Shown: piece after piece, positions 1 through 10,551 of the stretch
Numbering within the stretch: the first letter of the stretch is position 1
Layout: each line of letters begins with the position of its first letter
DNA from: Holophagaceae bacterium UBA706
GTDB taxonomy: Bacteria > Acidobacteriota > Holophagae > Holophagales > Holophagaceae
Assembly (NCBI GenBank): GCA_002298155.1
Contig: DBME01000356.1
Location: 2,611 to 15,951 of the forward strand
Reading direction: 5' to 3'
DNA length: 13,341 nucleotides
Program-made: the position numbers and the translations under genes
The notes under the pieces: generated by a model
Database searches by the model: none
The model's input: only the letters and a program-made list of their open reading frames with translations
What the model was told of the DNA's origin: nothing

Positions 1-1395
1 GGTGGTGGTTCCGATGAAGCCGGTGCCGGTGATGTTCACCGTGGTGCCCACCTGGCCCGTGCGGGGCGAGATGGCGGTGATGGTCGGCGTCAGCGTGAAG
101 GTGGTGCTGGAGCCCGAGACGCCCAGGGCGTTGGTGACGGCGATGAAGCCGCTGGCGGCGTCGGCGGGGACCGTCAGGGTGATCTGCGTGTCGCTGTTGA
201 CCGTGAACACCGCATCGGCTCCGCCCACCGTGACGCCGGTGGCGCCGGTGAAGCCGGTGCCGGTGAGGACCACGGACTGGCCGGTGAGGGCCTGGACGGG
301 CGAGAAGGAGGTGAGGACCGGCGCGCCGGTGGGGTCGGCCAGGAAGGTGAAGGAGGCCGCGCTCGAGCAGGTGACGCCGTTGGAGACCAGGGAGATGGGG
401 CCCGAGGCGGAACCGGCGGCCACGTTGGCCTGGATCGTGTTGGCGTCCGTGACGATGAAGTTGGACGTGGTGGCGTTGCCGAAGCGCACGGCGGTGGTGC
501 CGACGAAGCCCGTCCCCGTGAGGGTGACCAGCGTGCCCGCGTGGCCCTGGGCCGGGGTGAACGAGGCCAGGGTGGGGGTGACGATGAACCGGGTGGCGGA
601 GGAGGCGTTGCCGAGGTAGCTGAGGAGCTGGATGGTGCCCGAAGCCGCGGCCGCGGGGACCTGGATGCTCATGGCGGTGTCGGAGCTGACCGAGAAGTAG
701 GCGTTGACCCCGCCGATCTTCACGGAGGCCACACTGGTGAAGCCCGAACCCACGAGGTTGACGTTCTCACCGGTCAGCGCCTGGGCGGGAGAGAAGGAGG
801 TGAGCACGGGCGCCGTGACGCCGCCGCCCGAATAAGTGAAGTTGGGGGACGTGGCCGTGTCGCCGTTGGAGGCGGTGACGGTGATGGGCCCCGAGGTGGA
901 GCCGATGGGGACGATGGCCTGGGCCTGGTTGGCGCTGTTCACGTAGAACGTGGCCGCGGGCCCGGAGCCGAAGACCACCTTGGTGGTCCCGCTCAGGCCG
1001 CTGCCCGACAGGGTGACGGCGGTTCCGGGAGAGCCGCTGGTGGGGCTCGTGGAGGTCACCTTGGGCGTGACGTAGAAGGGCGTGGAGGAACCGCCGCTGC
1101 CCTTGGCGTTCACGACGCCGAGGATGCCCGACATGGCCCCTGAGGGGACCGAAAGGGTGATCTGGGTGGAGCTGTTGCGCGTGAAGGTGGCCGTGACGCC
1201 GCCGACGCTCACGTTGGTGGTGCCGTCGAAGCCCGTGCCCGTGATCGTGACGCTGGAGCCAACCGCTCCCTTGGCCGGCGTGAAGGAGGTGACCACCGGG
1301 GCCACCGTGGCCGCCGGATCACTCTTGCCGCCGCACCCCAGTGCGCCCACGAGGCACACGCACGCCACCACCGACCAGCTGTTTCGAACGACCAT
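1..1395 (-). CDS. IPT/TIG-repeat exported (lipo)protein, 3' end outside window
   Basis: This reading frame is open for 465 codons from the ATG at 1395-1393 to the left edge; the C-terminus is missing. AAGGGA lies 7 nt upstream of the ATG and supports the start. The N-terminus (one Arg, then a hydrophobic stretch of about residues 8-20, then Cys21-Gly-Gly-Lys) looks like a lipoprotein signal. The lipobox (Ala-Leu-Gly-Cys) is imperfect, so lipid anchoring is inferred. From residue 33 on, the protein is tandem IPT/TIG-type Ig-like domains, each opening with P-x-(V/L/I)-T/A-S-like residues, then a G-T-x-V-x-(I/L)-x-G-(T/S)-G-(F/L) strand motif. Domains begin at Pro33, 111, 196, 274, 359 and 437; the last is cut by the edge. 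Spacings are 78, 85, 78, 85, 78. Such domains usually build stalk-like surface or periplasmic proteins. No catalytic domain is visible, so the specific function is unknown. It may share a transcript with recQ upstream, 108 bp away. Confidence 0.88.
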   Translation of the reverse strand, partial: MVVRNSWSVVACVCLVGALGCGGKSDPAATVAPVVTSFTPAKGAVGSSVTITGTGFDGTTNVSVGGVTATFTRNSSTQITLSVPSGAMSGILGVVNAKGSGGSSTPFYVTPKVTSTSPTSGSPGTAVTLSGSGLSGTTKVVFGSGPAATFYVNSANQAQAIVPIGSTSGPITVTASNGDTATSPNFTYSGGGVTAPVLTSFSPAQALTGENVNLVGSGFTSVASVKIGGVNAYFSVSSDTAMSIQVPAAAASGTIQLLSYLGNASSATRFIVTPTLASFTPAQGHAGTLVTLTGTGFVGTTAVRFGNATTSNFIVTDANTIQANVAAGSASGPISLVSNGVTCSSAASFTFLADPTGAPVLTSFSPVQALTGQSVVLTGTGFTGATGVTVGGADAVFTVNSDTQITLTVPADAASGFIAVTNALGVSGSSTTFTLTPTITAISPRTGQVGTTVNITGTGFIGTTT

Positions 1396-1503
1396 TGCCG
1401 ATTCCCTTGCGAAAAGGTGACCATTCCACGGAGGGGAAAACCCGGGAATGTCCTGAAAAAATTAATAACCCCAAGGCAGGTTAGCGGTTCGACCCAAGGG
1501 GGG
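1396..1503 (-). other. Spacer between recQ and the IPT/TIG gene
   Basis: This 108-bp gap lies between two minus-strand genes. It holds the ribosome binding site of the IPT/TIG gene (AAGGGA, complement of 1403-1408) and an AT-rich patch at 1456-1468. Read on the minus strand, the patch is GGTTATTAATTTTTT. That could serve as a -10-like element (TATTAA, complement of 1462-1467) for the lipoprotein gene or as the tail of a weak recQ terminator. I found no convincing -35 at the right distance, so promoter use is unproven. Confidence 0.3.
1456..1483 (-). terminator. Weak terminator candidate after recQ
   Basis: On the minus strand, TAACC (complement of 1479-1483) can pair with GGTTA (complement of 1466-1470) around an 8-nt loop. 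ATTAATTTTTT overlaps and follows, ending in six T (complement of 1456-1461). The stem is only 5 bp and AT-containing, so it would be a weak terminator. It sits 20-50 nt after the recQ stop, the expected place. Confidence 0.25.
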
Positions 1504-3225
<1,722 letters not shown>

Positions 3226-3335
3226 GAACCACCGGGAAGGATTCCATTGTCAGGCATGGCGGGCCCAAAGCCAAATCACATCCCGATACAGAATTCATAA
3301 TCGAATCCAGCCGCATGAGGCAAACTGGCTTGCGT
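3226..3335. promoter_or_regulatory. Divergent recQ/mfd control region
   Basis: There are 89 bp between the recQ ATG and the first possible mfd ATG at 3315 (110 bp if mfd starts at 3336), so promoters for both helicase genes must fit here or inside the genes. The part nearest mfd is AT-richer than its surroundings, with CATAAT at 3296-3301 as a possible mfd -10. TTGTCA at 3247-3252 is too far away (43 bp) to be its -35. I see no LexA-type operator. Neither mfd ATG has a well-spaced Shine-Dalgarno; GAGG at 3317-3320 lies 15 nt before the second one. Confidence 0.35.
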
Positions 3336-6300
3336 ATGAGTAGTCAAGAACGCGCAGCCCTGAACGACCTCCTCCGCCTGTTGGATTCCAAGGCCATGGG
3401 GGAACCCGAAGCCCGGCTGCGGTGGACCTCGCCCACGGCCCTGGCCCTCATGCTGGCCCGATGGACCACCGAGGACGGGCGCCAGCGCTCCCTGTGGGTG
3501 GACGCCCCCACGGAGCAGGAGGCCCAGGTCCTGGCCCACGACCTCGCCGTGCTGCTGCCCGACGCGAAGGTGGCCTACTTCCCCGGCTTCGCGCCCTTCG
3601 CCGGAGGCGAGTCCAGCCCCCCGGGCGTGGTGACGCGGGACCGCCTCTCCACCCTCATCGGCCTGCTGGAGCACCGCGTGCAGGTGCTCGTGACCGGGCC
3701 CCTGGCGGCCTTCGAGCGCCTTCCCCACCCCACCTGGTTCCAGAAACAGAAGCTGGACCTGACCCAGGGGGCCGAAGTGCCCCGGGAGCTCCTCCTGGAG
3801 ACCCTCGTGGCCCTGGGCTTCCGCCGCACGGAGCTCGCGGGCAGCCCGGGCGAGTTCAGCGCGCGGGGCCTCGTGGTGGACCTGTGGCCGGACCACCTGG
3901 ATTCGCCCCTGCGCCTGGAATTCTTCGGGGACGAGCTGGAGAAGATCAGCCCCTTCGACCCCGACACCCAGCGGCGCACCGGCGAGCAGCTCCCCGCCAT
4001 CACCCTCTACCCCCGCTTCGAGGGCCAGCGCGGCGACGGCGCGCCGCTCATGGCCGCGGTGGAGAGCCGGGCCGGGCTCACCCCCGAACCCGAGGACGAC
4101 CTGGCCTTCCGCAGAGCGCGCCTCGCCACCCACGGCCACTTCCCGGGCGAGGAGCTCTTCTACCCCATGCTGGCCCACGCCAAGGGCCAGCTGGCCCACT
4201 GGATGCCACCCTGCCTTCGGGCGCGCCTGGAGCCCCAGTGGGAGGCCGCCGTGGCCGACCGGGAGCGGGAACGCATCGGCGAGAGCGTCGCGGTGCTGCG
4301 CCGCGGCGGCGTGGTCTGCCCCGAATTCGAGGACCGCTTCCTGCCCACGGATCCCAGCCGCACCTCCCTCCTGCTCACGGAGTGGCAGAGCGAGGCCACG
4401 GTGCCCCTCCAGGCCCAGCCCCCCCGGGACTTCCATGGCCGGCTGGGGGAGCTGGCCGAGCACCTCCAGGAGCTCGCCCTGTCCGGGCACCGCATCTTCC
4501 TGGCCGGTTCGACCCCCGGCATGCGGGACCGCTTCGCGGAGATCCTCCAGGAATACGAGCTGCCCGTCTCCCACGGCACCCAGGCGGGGTGCCGCAGCAT
4601 CCACCTGCCCCTCACCTCCGGCACCACCCTGAAGGAGGCCCGCCTCCTGGTGCTCACGGAACGGGAGGTCTTCGGGCGCAAGGCCCTGGCGGCCCCGCCC
4701 AAGCGCAGCCGCACCGCGCCCTTCCTGTCCGACCTGCGGGACCTCAAGCCCGGGGACCGGGTGGTGCACCTGGACCACGGCATCGGCGAGTTCCTGGGCT
4801 TCGGCGCCCTGACGGTGGGCGGCGAGGAGCAGGAGGTCGTCCAGCTCCGGTACGCCGACGGCGGCAAGCTCAACGTCAGCCTCGAGCGGGCCGACCTCAT
4901 CCAGCGCTACGTCTCGTCCGACGGGACCCAGGCGCCCCTGGACAAGCTGGGCGGGGCCTCCTGGGGCAAGATCAAGCGCCGGGCCAAGAAGGCCATCCGG
5001 GACATGGCCGAGGAACTGCTCAAGCTCTATGCCCAGCGCAAGCTGGAGAAGGGTCACGCCTATCCCCCCGACGGCCCCGAGATGGCGGAATTCGAAGCCA
5101 CCTTCCCCTTCGAGCCCACCCAGGACCAGATCGAGGCCACCGAGGCCATCAAGGCGGACCTGGAGCGGGACACCCCCATGGACCGCCTCCTGTGCGGCGA
5201 CGTGGGCTTCGGCAAGACCGAGGTGGCCATGCGCGCCACCGCCAAGGTGGTGCTCGGCGGACGGCAGGTGGCGGTGCTCTGCCCCACCACCATCTTGTGC
5301 TTCCAGCATTTCCGGACCTTCAAGGAGCGGTTCTCCGCCTTCCCCGTGCGCATCGAGATGCTCAACCGCTTCGTGAGCCCGGCCGACGCCAAGACCATCC
5401 TCCAGGACGTGGAGGCCGGCCGGGTGGAGATCGTCATCGGCACGCACCAGCTCCTGGGCGCCCGCACCCGATTTTCCGACCTGGGCCTGGTGGTCATCGA
5501 CGAGGAGCAGCGCTTCGGCGTGAGCCACAAGGAGCGCCTCAAGAAGCTCCGGGCCAACGTGGACGTCCTGGCCATGAGCGCCACGCCCATCCCCCGCACC
5601 CTGCACATGAGCCTGACAGGCCTGCGGGAGATGAGCCTCATCGAGACGCCCCCCAAGAACCGCCTGGCCATCGAGACCGTGGTGGCCCCCTGGAGCGACG
5701 AACTCATCGCCACGGCCATCCAGTTCGAGCTGCGCCGGGGCGGGCAGGTCTACGTGGTGCACAACCGCGTCGAGTCCATCGTCACCGTCGCCGCCCGCAT
5801 CCGCGAGCTGGTGCCCGACGCCCGGGTGGGCGTGGGCCACGCCCAGATGACGGACGAGGCCCTGGAGGCCGCCATGCTGGGCTTCATGGAAGGGACCATC
5901 GACGTGCTGGTGGCCACCACCATCGTGGAGAACGGCCTGGACGTGCCCAACGCCAACACCCTCATCGTGCACCGGGCCGACGCCTTCGGGCTTAGCCAGC
6001 TCTACCAGCTCCGCGGCCGGGTGGGGCGCAGCGACGTGCCCGCCTACGCCTACCTCCTCATCCCCGGCAAGGGCGAGATCAGCGAGGACGCCCGCAAGCG
6101 CCTCCAGGCCCTGGAGGACTTCTCCGAGCTGGGCTCGGGCTTCCGGGTGGCGGCCCAGGACCTGGAGCTGCGCGGCGCTGGCAACATCCTCGGCGGCGAG
6201 CAGTCCGGGCACATCCACGACATCGGCTTCGAGCTCTACGTCAAGCTCCTGGAGGAGACGCTGCAGGAACTCCAGGGCCAGCCCAGCGGCACCTTCGAGG

Positions 6301-6740
6301 TGCGCATCGAACTGGGCGCGGCCCAGCTCTCCCGGCGCTGGGTGGACCAAGCGAGCGAGCGCCTGGTCGCCTACAAGCGGGCCTCCCGCCTTCGCACGGA
6401 ACGCGACCTGGACCTGTACCGCCTGGAGCTGGAGGACCGTTTCGGCCAGATCCCGGCCGAGGACGAGGAGAGCGCGCGGTTCTTCGAGCTGCTCAAGGTG
6501 CGGATCCTGGCCCAGGCCCTGGCCGTGGGCGAGGTGTCGGCGGAAAAGGGCCGGCTCAAGCTGCGCCTCAGCCCCCAGACCTCCGTGGATCCCGCCAAGC
6601 TCATGGCCTGGGTGCGGGGCCGCAAGGACGCCCAGTTCAACCCGGACGGCACCGTGCTCCTGCCGGCCACGGGCCAGGGGGACGCCGTGGTGCGCCAGGC
6701 CCAGGAAGTGCTGGCGGCGTGGGCGGGGCTCCAGGGCTGA
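3315..6740 (+). CDS. mfd: Transcription-repair coupling factor Mfd
   Basis: The product has 1141 residues (1134 if translation starts at the ATG at 3336), close to E. coli Mfd at 1148. Mfd is an ATP-driven DNA translocase that binds stalled RNA polymerase, pushes it off lesions and recruits UvrA for nucleotide excision repair. Seen in order: a UvrB-like N-terminal module with FPGFAPF (89-95) and SRLSTL-like DRLSTLIGL (109-117); the RNA-polymerase interaction domain beginning near Pro479 (PGDRVVHLDHGIGEF); translocase Walker A GDVGFGKT (628-635); DEEQ box (729-732) followed by RFGVSHKE; the motif ATTIVENGLDVPN; motif VI QLRGRVGRS; and a C-terminal TRCF domain. No key motif is missing. The first ATG gives seven extra residues (MRQTGLR) with no ribosome binding site, so 3336 is a serious alternative. 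bioB follows 60 bp downstream on the same strand. Confidence 0.98.
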   Translation: MRQTGLRMSSQERAALNDLLRLLDSKAMGEPEARLRWTSPTALALMLARWTTEDGRQRSLWVDAPTEQEAQVLAHDLAVLLPDAKVAYFPGFAPFAGGESSPPGVVTRDRLSTLIGLLEHRVQVLVTGPLAAFERLPHPTWFQKQKLDLTQGAEVPRELLLETLVALGFRRTELAGSPGEFSARGLVVDLWPDHLDSPLRLEFFGDELEKISPFDPDTQRRTGEQLPAITLYPRFEGQRGDGAPLMAAVESRAGLTPEPEDDLAFRRARLATHGHFPGEELFYPMLAHAKGQLAHWMPPCLRARLEPQWEAAVADRERERIGESVAVLRRGGVVCPEFEDRFLPTDPSRTSLLLTEWQSEATVPLQAQPPRDFHGRLGELAEHLQELALSGHRIFLAGSTPGMRDRFAEILQEYELPVSHGTQAGCRSIHLPLTSGTTLKEARLLVLTEREVFGRKALAAPPKRSRTAPFLSDLRDLKPGDRVVHLDHGIGEFLGFGALTVGGEEQEVVQLRYADGGKLNVSLERADLIQRYVSSDGTQAPLDKLGGASWGKIKRRAKKAIRDMAEELLKLYAQRKLEKGHAYPPDGPEMAEFEATFPFEPTQDQIEATEAIKADLERDTPMDRLLCGDVGFGKTEVAMRATAKVVLGGRQVAVLCPTTILCFQHFRTFKERFSAFPVRIEMLNRFVSPADAKTILQDVEAGRVEIVIGTHQLLGARTRFSDLGLVVIDEEQRFGVSHKERLKKLRANVDVLAMSATPIPRTLHMSLTGLREMSLIETPPKNRLAIETVVAPWSDELIATAIQFELRRGGQVYVVHNRVESIVTVAARIRELVPDARVGVGHAQMTDEALEAAMLGFMEGTIDVLVATTIVENGLDVPNANTLIVHRADAFGLSQLYQLRGRVGRSDVPAYAYLLIPGKGEISEDARKRLQALEDFSELGSGFRVAAQDLELRGAGNILGGEQSGHIHDIGFELYVKLLEETLQELQGQPSGTFEVRIELGAAQLSRRWVDQASERLVAYKRASRLRTERDLDLYRLELEDRFGQIPAEDEESARFFELLKVRILAQALAVGEVSAEKGRLKLRLSPQTSVDPAKLMAWVRGRKDAQFNPDGTVLLPATGQGDAVVRQAQEVLAAWAGLQG

Positions 6741-6770
6741 CCCGGCAGGTGCAATCCGCGGGGGCCGTGG

Positions 6771-6797
6771 TAGGCTGAATCCTTTACTTCTCAAGGA
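6771..6797 (+). promoter_or_regulatory. Putative bioB -10 element and ribosome binding site
   Basis: The 60-bp spacer between mfd and bioB contains TAGGCT at 6771-6776, followed by GAATCCTTTACTT and then AAGGA at 6793-6797, four nucleotides from the bioB ATG. TAGGCT matches the -10 consensus at four of six positions, and the same hexamer sits at a similar distance upstream of the gene at 10552. A -35 box is not evident, so the promoter call is tentative. The ribosome binding site is clearer. Confidence 0.35.
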
Positions 6798-6800
6798 TAT

Positions 6801-7745
6801 ATGCCGTCCACAGCCGAAATCCGCGCCATCCATGATCTCCCCCTGCCCGAGCTGCTCTTCAGGGCCGCTACGGTGCACCGCGCCCACTGGAACCCGGAGG
6901 AGATCCAGTTCTGCACCCTGGATTCCATCAAGACCGGCGCCTGCCCCGAGGACTGCGCCTACTGCCCCCAGGCGGCCCGGTACGACACGGGCGTGAAGCC
7001 CGAGCCCCTCAAGGAGAAGGCCCGCGTCCTGGAGGGGGCCCTGGCCGCCCGGGCCGCCGGGTCCACCCGCTACTGCATGGGCGCCTCCTGGCGCGACGTG
7101 CGGGACGGGGAACCCTTCGACCAGGTCCTGGGCATCGTCTCCGAGGTGGCCGCCCTGGGCATGGAGGTGTGCGTCACGCTGGGCATGCTCAACGTGGACC
7201 AGGCCCGGCGCCTCAAGGCCGCGGGGGCCACGGTCTACAACCACAACATCGATTCCAGCCGCGCGTTCTACGAGACCATCATCTCCACCCGCACGTTCGA
7301 CGACCGCCTGGAGACCATCCGCGCCGTGCGGGAGGCGGGCCTCGAAGTCTGCTCGGGCGGGATCGTGGGCATGGGCGAGAAGATCGACGACCGCATCCAC
7401 TTCCTCCACGAGCTCACCCTCCTGGACCCCCCGCCCGAAAGCATCCCCATCAACCAGCTCGTGGCCGTGGAGGGCACCCCCCTGGCCGGGACGGAGCCCC
7501 CGCCCCCGCTGGAGTTCATCCGCATGATCGCCACCGCCCGCATCCTCTTCCCCCGGAGCCGGGTCCGCCTCAGCGCGGGCCGCACGGCCATGAGCGACGA
7601 GCTGCAGGCCCTGGCCTTCTTCGCGGGGGCCAACAGCCTGTTCACGGGGGACAAGCTCCTGACCACGCCCAACCCCGGGGCGACCCGGGACCACGTGCTC
7701 ATGGACGCCCTGGGAATGCGGGTGGAAGGCGCCCTCAAGGTTTGA
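6801..7745 (+). CDS. bioB: Biotin synthase, radical SAM
   Basis: BioB (314 residues here) inserts sulfur into dethiobiotin to form biotin, the last step of the pathway, in the cytoplasm. The radical-SAM cluster motif CxxxCxxC is Cys48, Cys52 and Cys55 (ACPEDCAYCPQ). The ligands of the auxiliary [2Fe-2S] cluster are all present by alignment with E. coli Cys97, Cys128, Cys188 and Arg260: Cys92 (RYCMGASWR), Cys124 (EVCVTLGML), Cys184 (EVCSGGIVGMGE) and Arg256 (VRLSAGR). The YNHNIDSS motif (146-153) is also intact. The length is somewhat short because the C-terminus ends soon after the barrel. The ATG at 6801 has AAGGA just upstream. No other biotin gene (bioA, D, F) is adjacent, so the rest of the pathway must lie elsewhere or dethiobiotin be obtained another way. 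Confidence 0.98.
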   Translation: MPSTAEIRAIHDLPLPELLFRAATVHRAHWNPEEIQFCTLDSIKTGACPEDCAYCPQAARYDTGVKPEPLKEKARVLEGALAARAAGSTRYCMGASWRDVRDGEPFDQVLGIVSEVAALGMEVCVTLGMLNVDQARRLKAAGATVYNHNIDSSRAFYETIISTRTFDDRLETIRAVREAGLEVCSGGIVGMGEKIDDRIHFLHELTLLDPPPESIPINQLVAVEGTPLAGTEPPPPLEFIRMIATARILFPRSRVRLSAGRTAMSDELQALAFFAGANSLFTGDKLLTTPNPGATRDHVLMDALGMRVEGALKV

Positions 7746-7774
7746 TATAATAATTATTTATGTAGGATTCAAGC
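7746..7774 (+). promoter_or_regulatory. AT-rich valS promoter/leader with TATAAT and ribosome binding site
   Basis: The 29 bp between the bioB stop and the valS ATG are about 80% A+T, against strongly GC-rich flanks. They begin with a perfect TATAAT (7746-7751) directly after the bioB TGA. At 7749-7758 there is a perfect 10-bp palindrome, AATAATTATT. AGGA at 7764-7767 is 7 nt before the ATG and is a good Shine-Dalgarno. The matching -35 would lie inside the bioB 3' end; the best spaced hexamer, TGGAAG at 7723-7728, matches TTGACA at only three positions. There is no room for a T-box leader. Confidence 0.5.
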
Positions 7775-10402
<2,628 letters not shown>

Positions 10403-10408
10403 GAAAGT

Positions 10409-10453
10409 CCCGGCTCTTTTCAGGAGGCTCTTCCGTCCACCGGCGGAGCCGGG
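10409..10453 (+). repeat. Inverted repeat with duplicated arm downstream of valS
   Basis: CCCGGCTC (10409-10416) is perfectly complementary to GAGCCGGG (10446-10453). A second copy of GGCTCTT lies at 10426-10432 (first copy 10412-10418), and its GGCTC can pair with the same GAGCC (10446-10450). That closer pairing also allows an inner CCG/CGG stem (10433-10435 with 10441-10443). The two pairings exclude each other. No T-tract follows, so it is not a canonical terminator on its own. Confidence 0.5.
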
Positions 10454-10459
10454 GCATTC

Positions 10460-10479
10460 ACCGGCAACAGGGCCGGTTT
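10460..10479 (+). terminator. Candidate valS terminator hairpin
   Basis: ACCGGC (10460-10465) and GCCGGT (10472-10477) form a perfect 6-bp GC-rich stem with a 6-nt loop (AACAGG). Only a short T-run follows (TTT at 10477-10479, then GACGGATTT). It is 58 nt after the valS stop and ahead of the probable promoter of the next gene, a plausible place for termination, but the T-tract is weak. A second ACCGGC at 10439-10444 could also pair with GCCGGT. Confidence 0.35.
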
Positions 10480-10515
10480 GACGGATTTGCCTCCCCGGCA
10501 GCATCCAGGCGCGCC

Positions 10516-10547
10516 TAGGCTTGAGGAAGCTGATTCTCAGACAGGTG
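10516..10547 (+). promoter_or_regulatory. Putative -10 and ribosome binding site of the DUF4097-like gene
   Basis: TAGGCT at 10516-10521 repeats the hexamer found ahead of bioB and lies 30 nt before the ATG at 10552. It overlaps two nested palindromes, AGGCGCGCCT (10507-10516) and GCCTAGGC (10513-10520). TTGACG at 10478-10483 resembles a -35 but is 32 bp away, too far for a normal promoter. AGGTG at 10543-10547 is the likely ribosome binding site, with a 4-nt spacer. Confidence 0.3.
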
Positions 10548-10551
10548 CCCC

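Noticed and set aside
2..1420. Plus-strand open frames across the left end with Val/Pro-rich repetitive translations
   Set aside because: The repetitive look is the mirror of the IPT/TIG repeats on the minus strand, which have a start, ribosome binding site, export signal and domain pattern.
3247..3301. TTGTCA and CATAAT as a matched mfd promoter
   Set aside because: The hexamers are 43 bp apart, far from the 16-18 bp needed; only the -10-like half is kept as a weak candidate.
3276..7694. A 1472-codon open frame on the minus strand, antisense to mfd and bioB
   Set aside because: Its composition (Gly, Ala, His, Leu, Gln-rich, no recognisable motif) is what the complement of GC-biased codons gives, and it spans two genes with complete, motif-verified proteins on the other strand.
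7746..7774. A T-box or other amino-acid-responsive leader for valS
   Set aside because: Only 29 nt separate the genes, with no specifier stem or T-box sequence.
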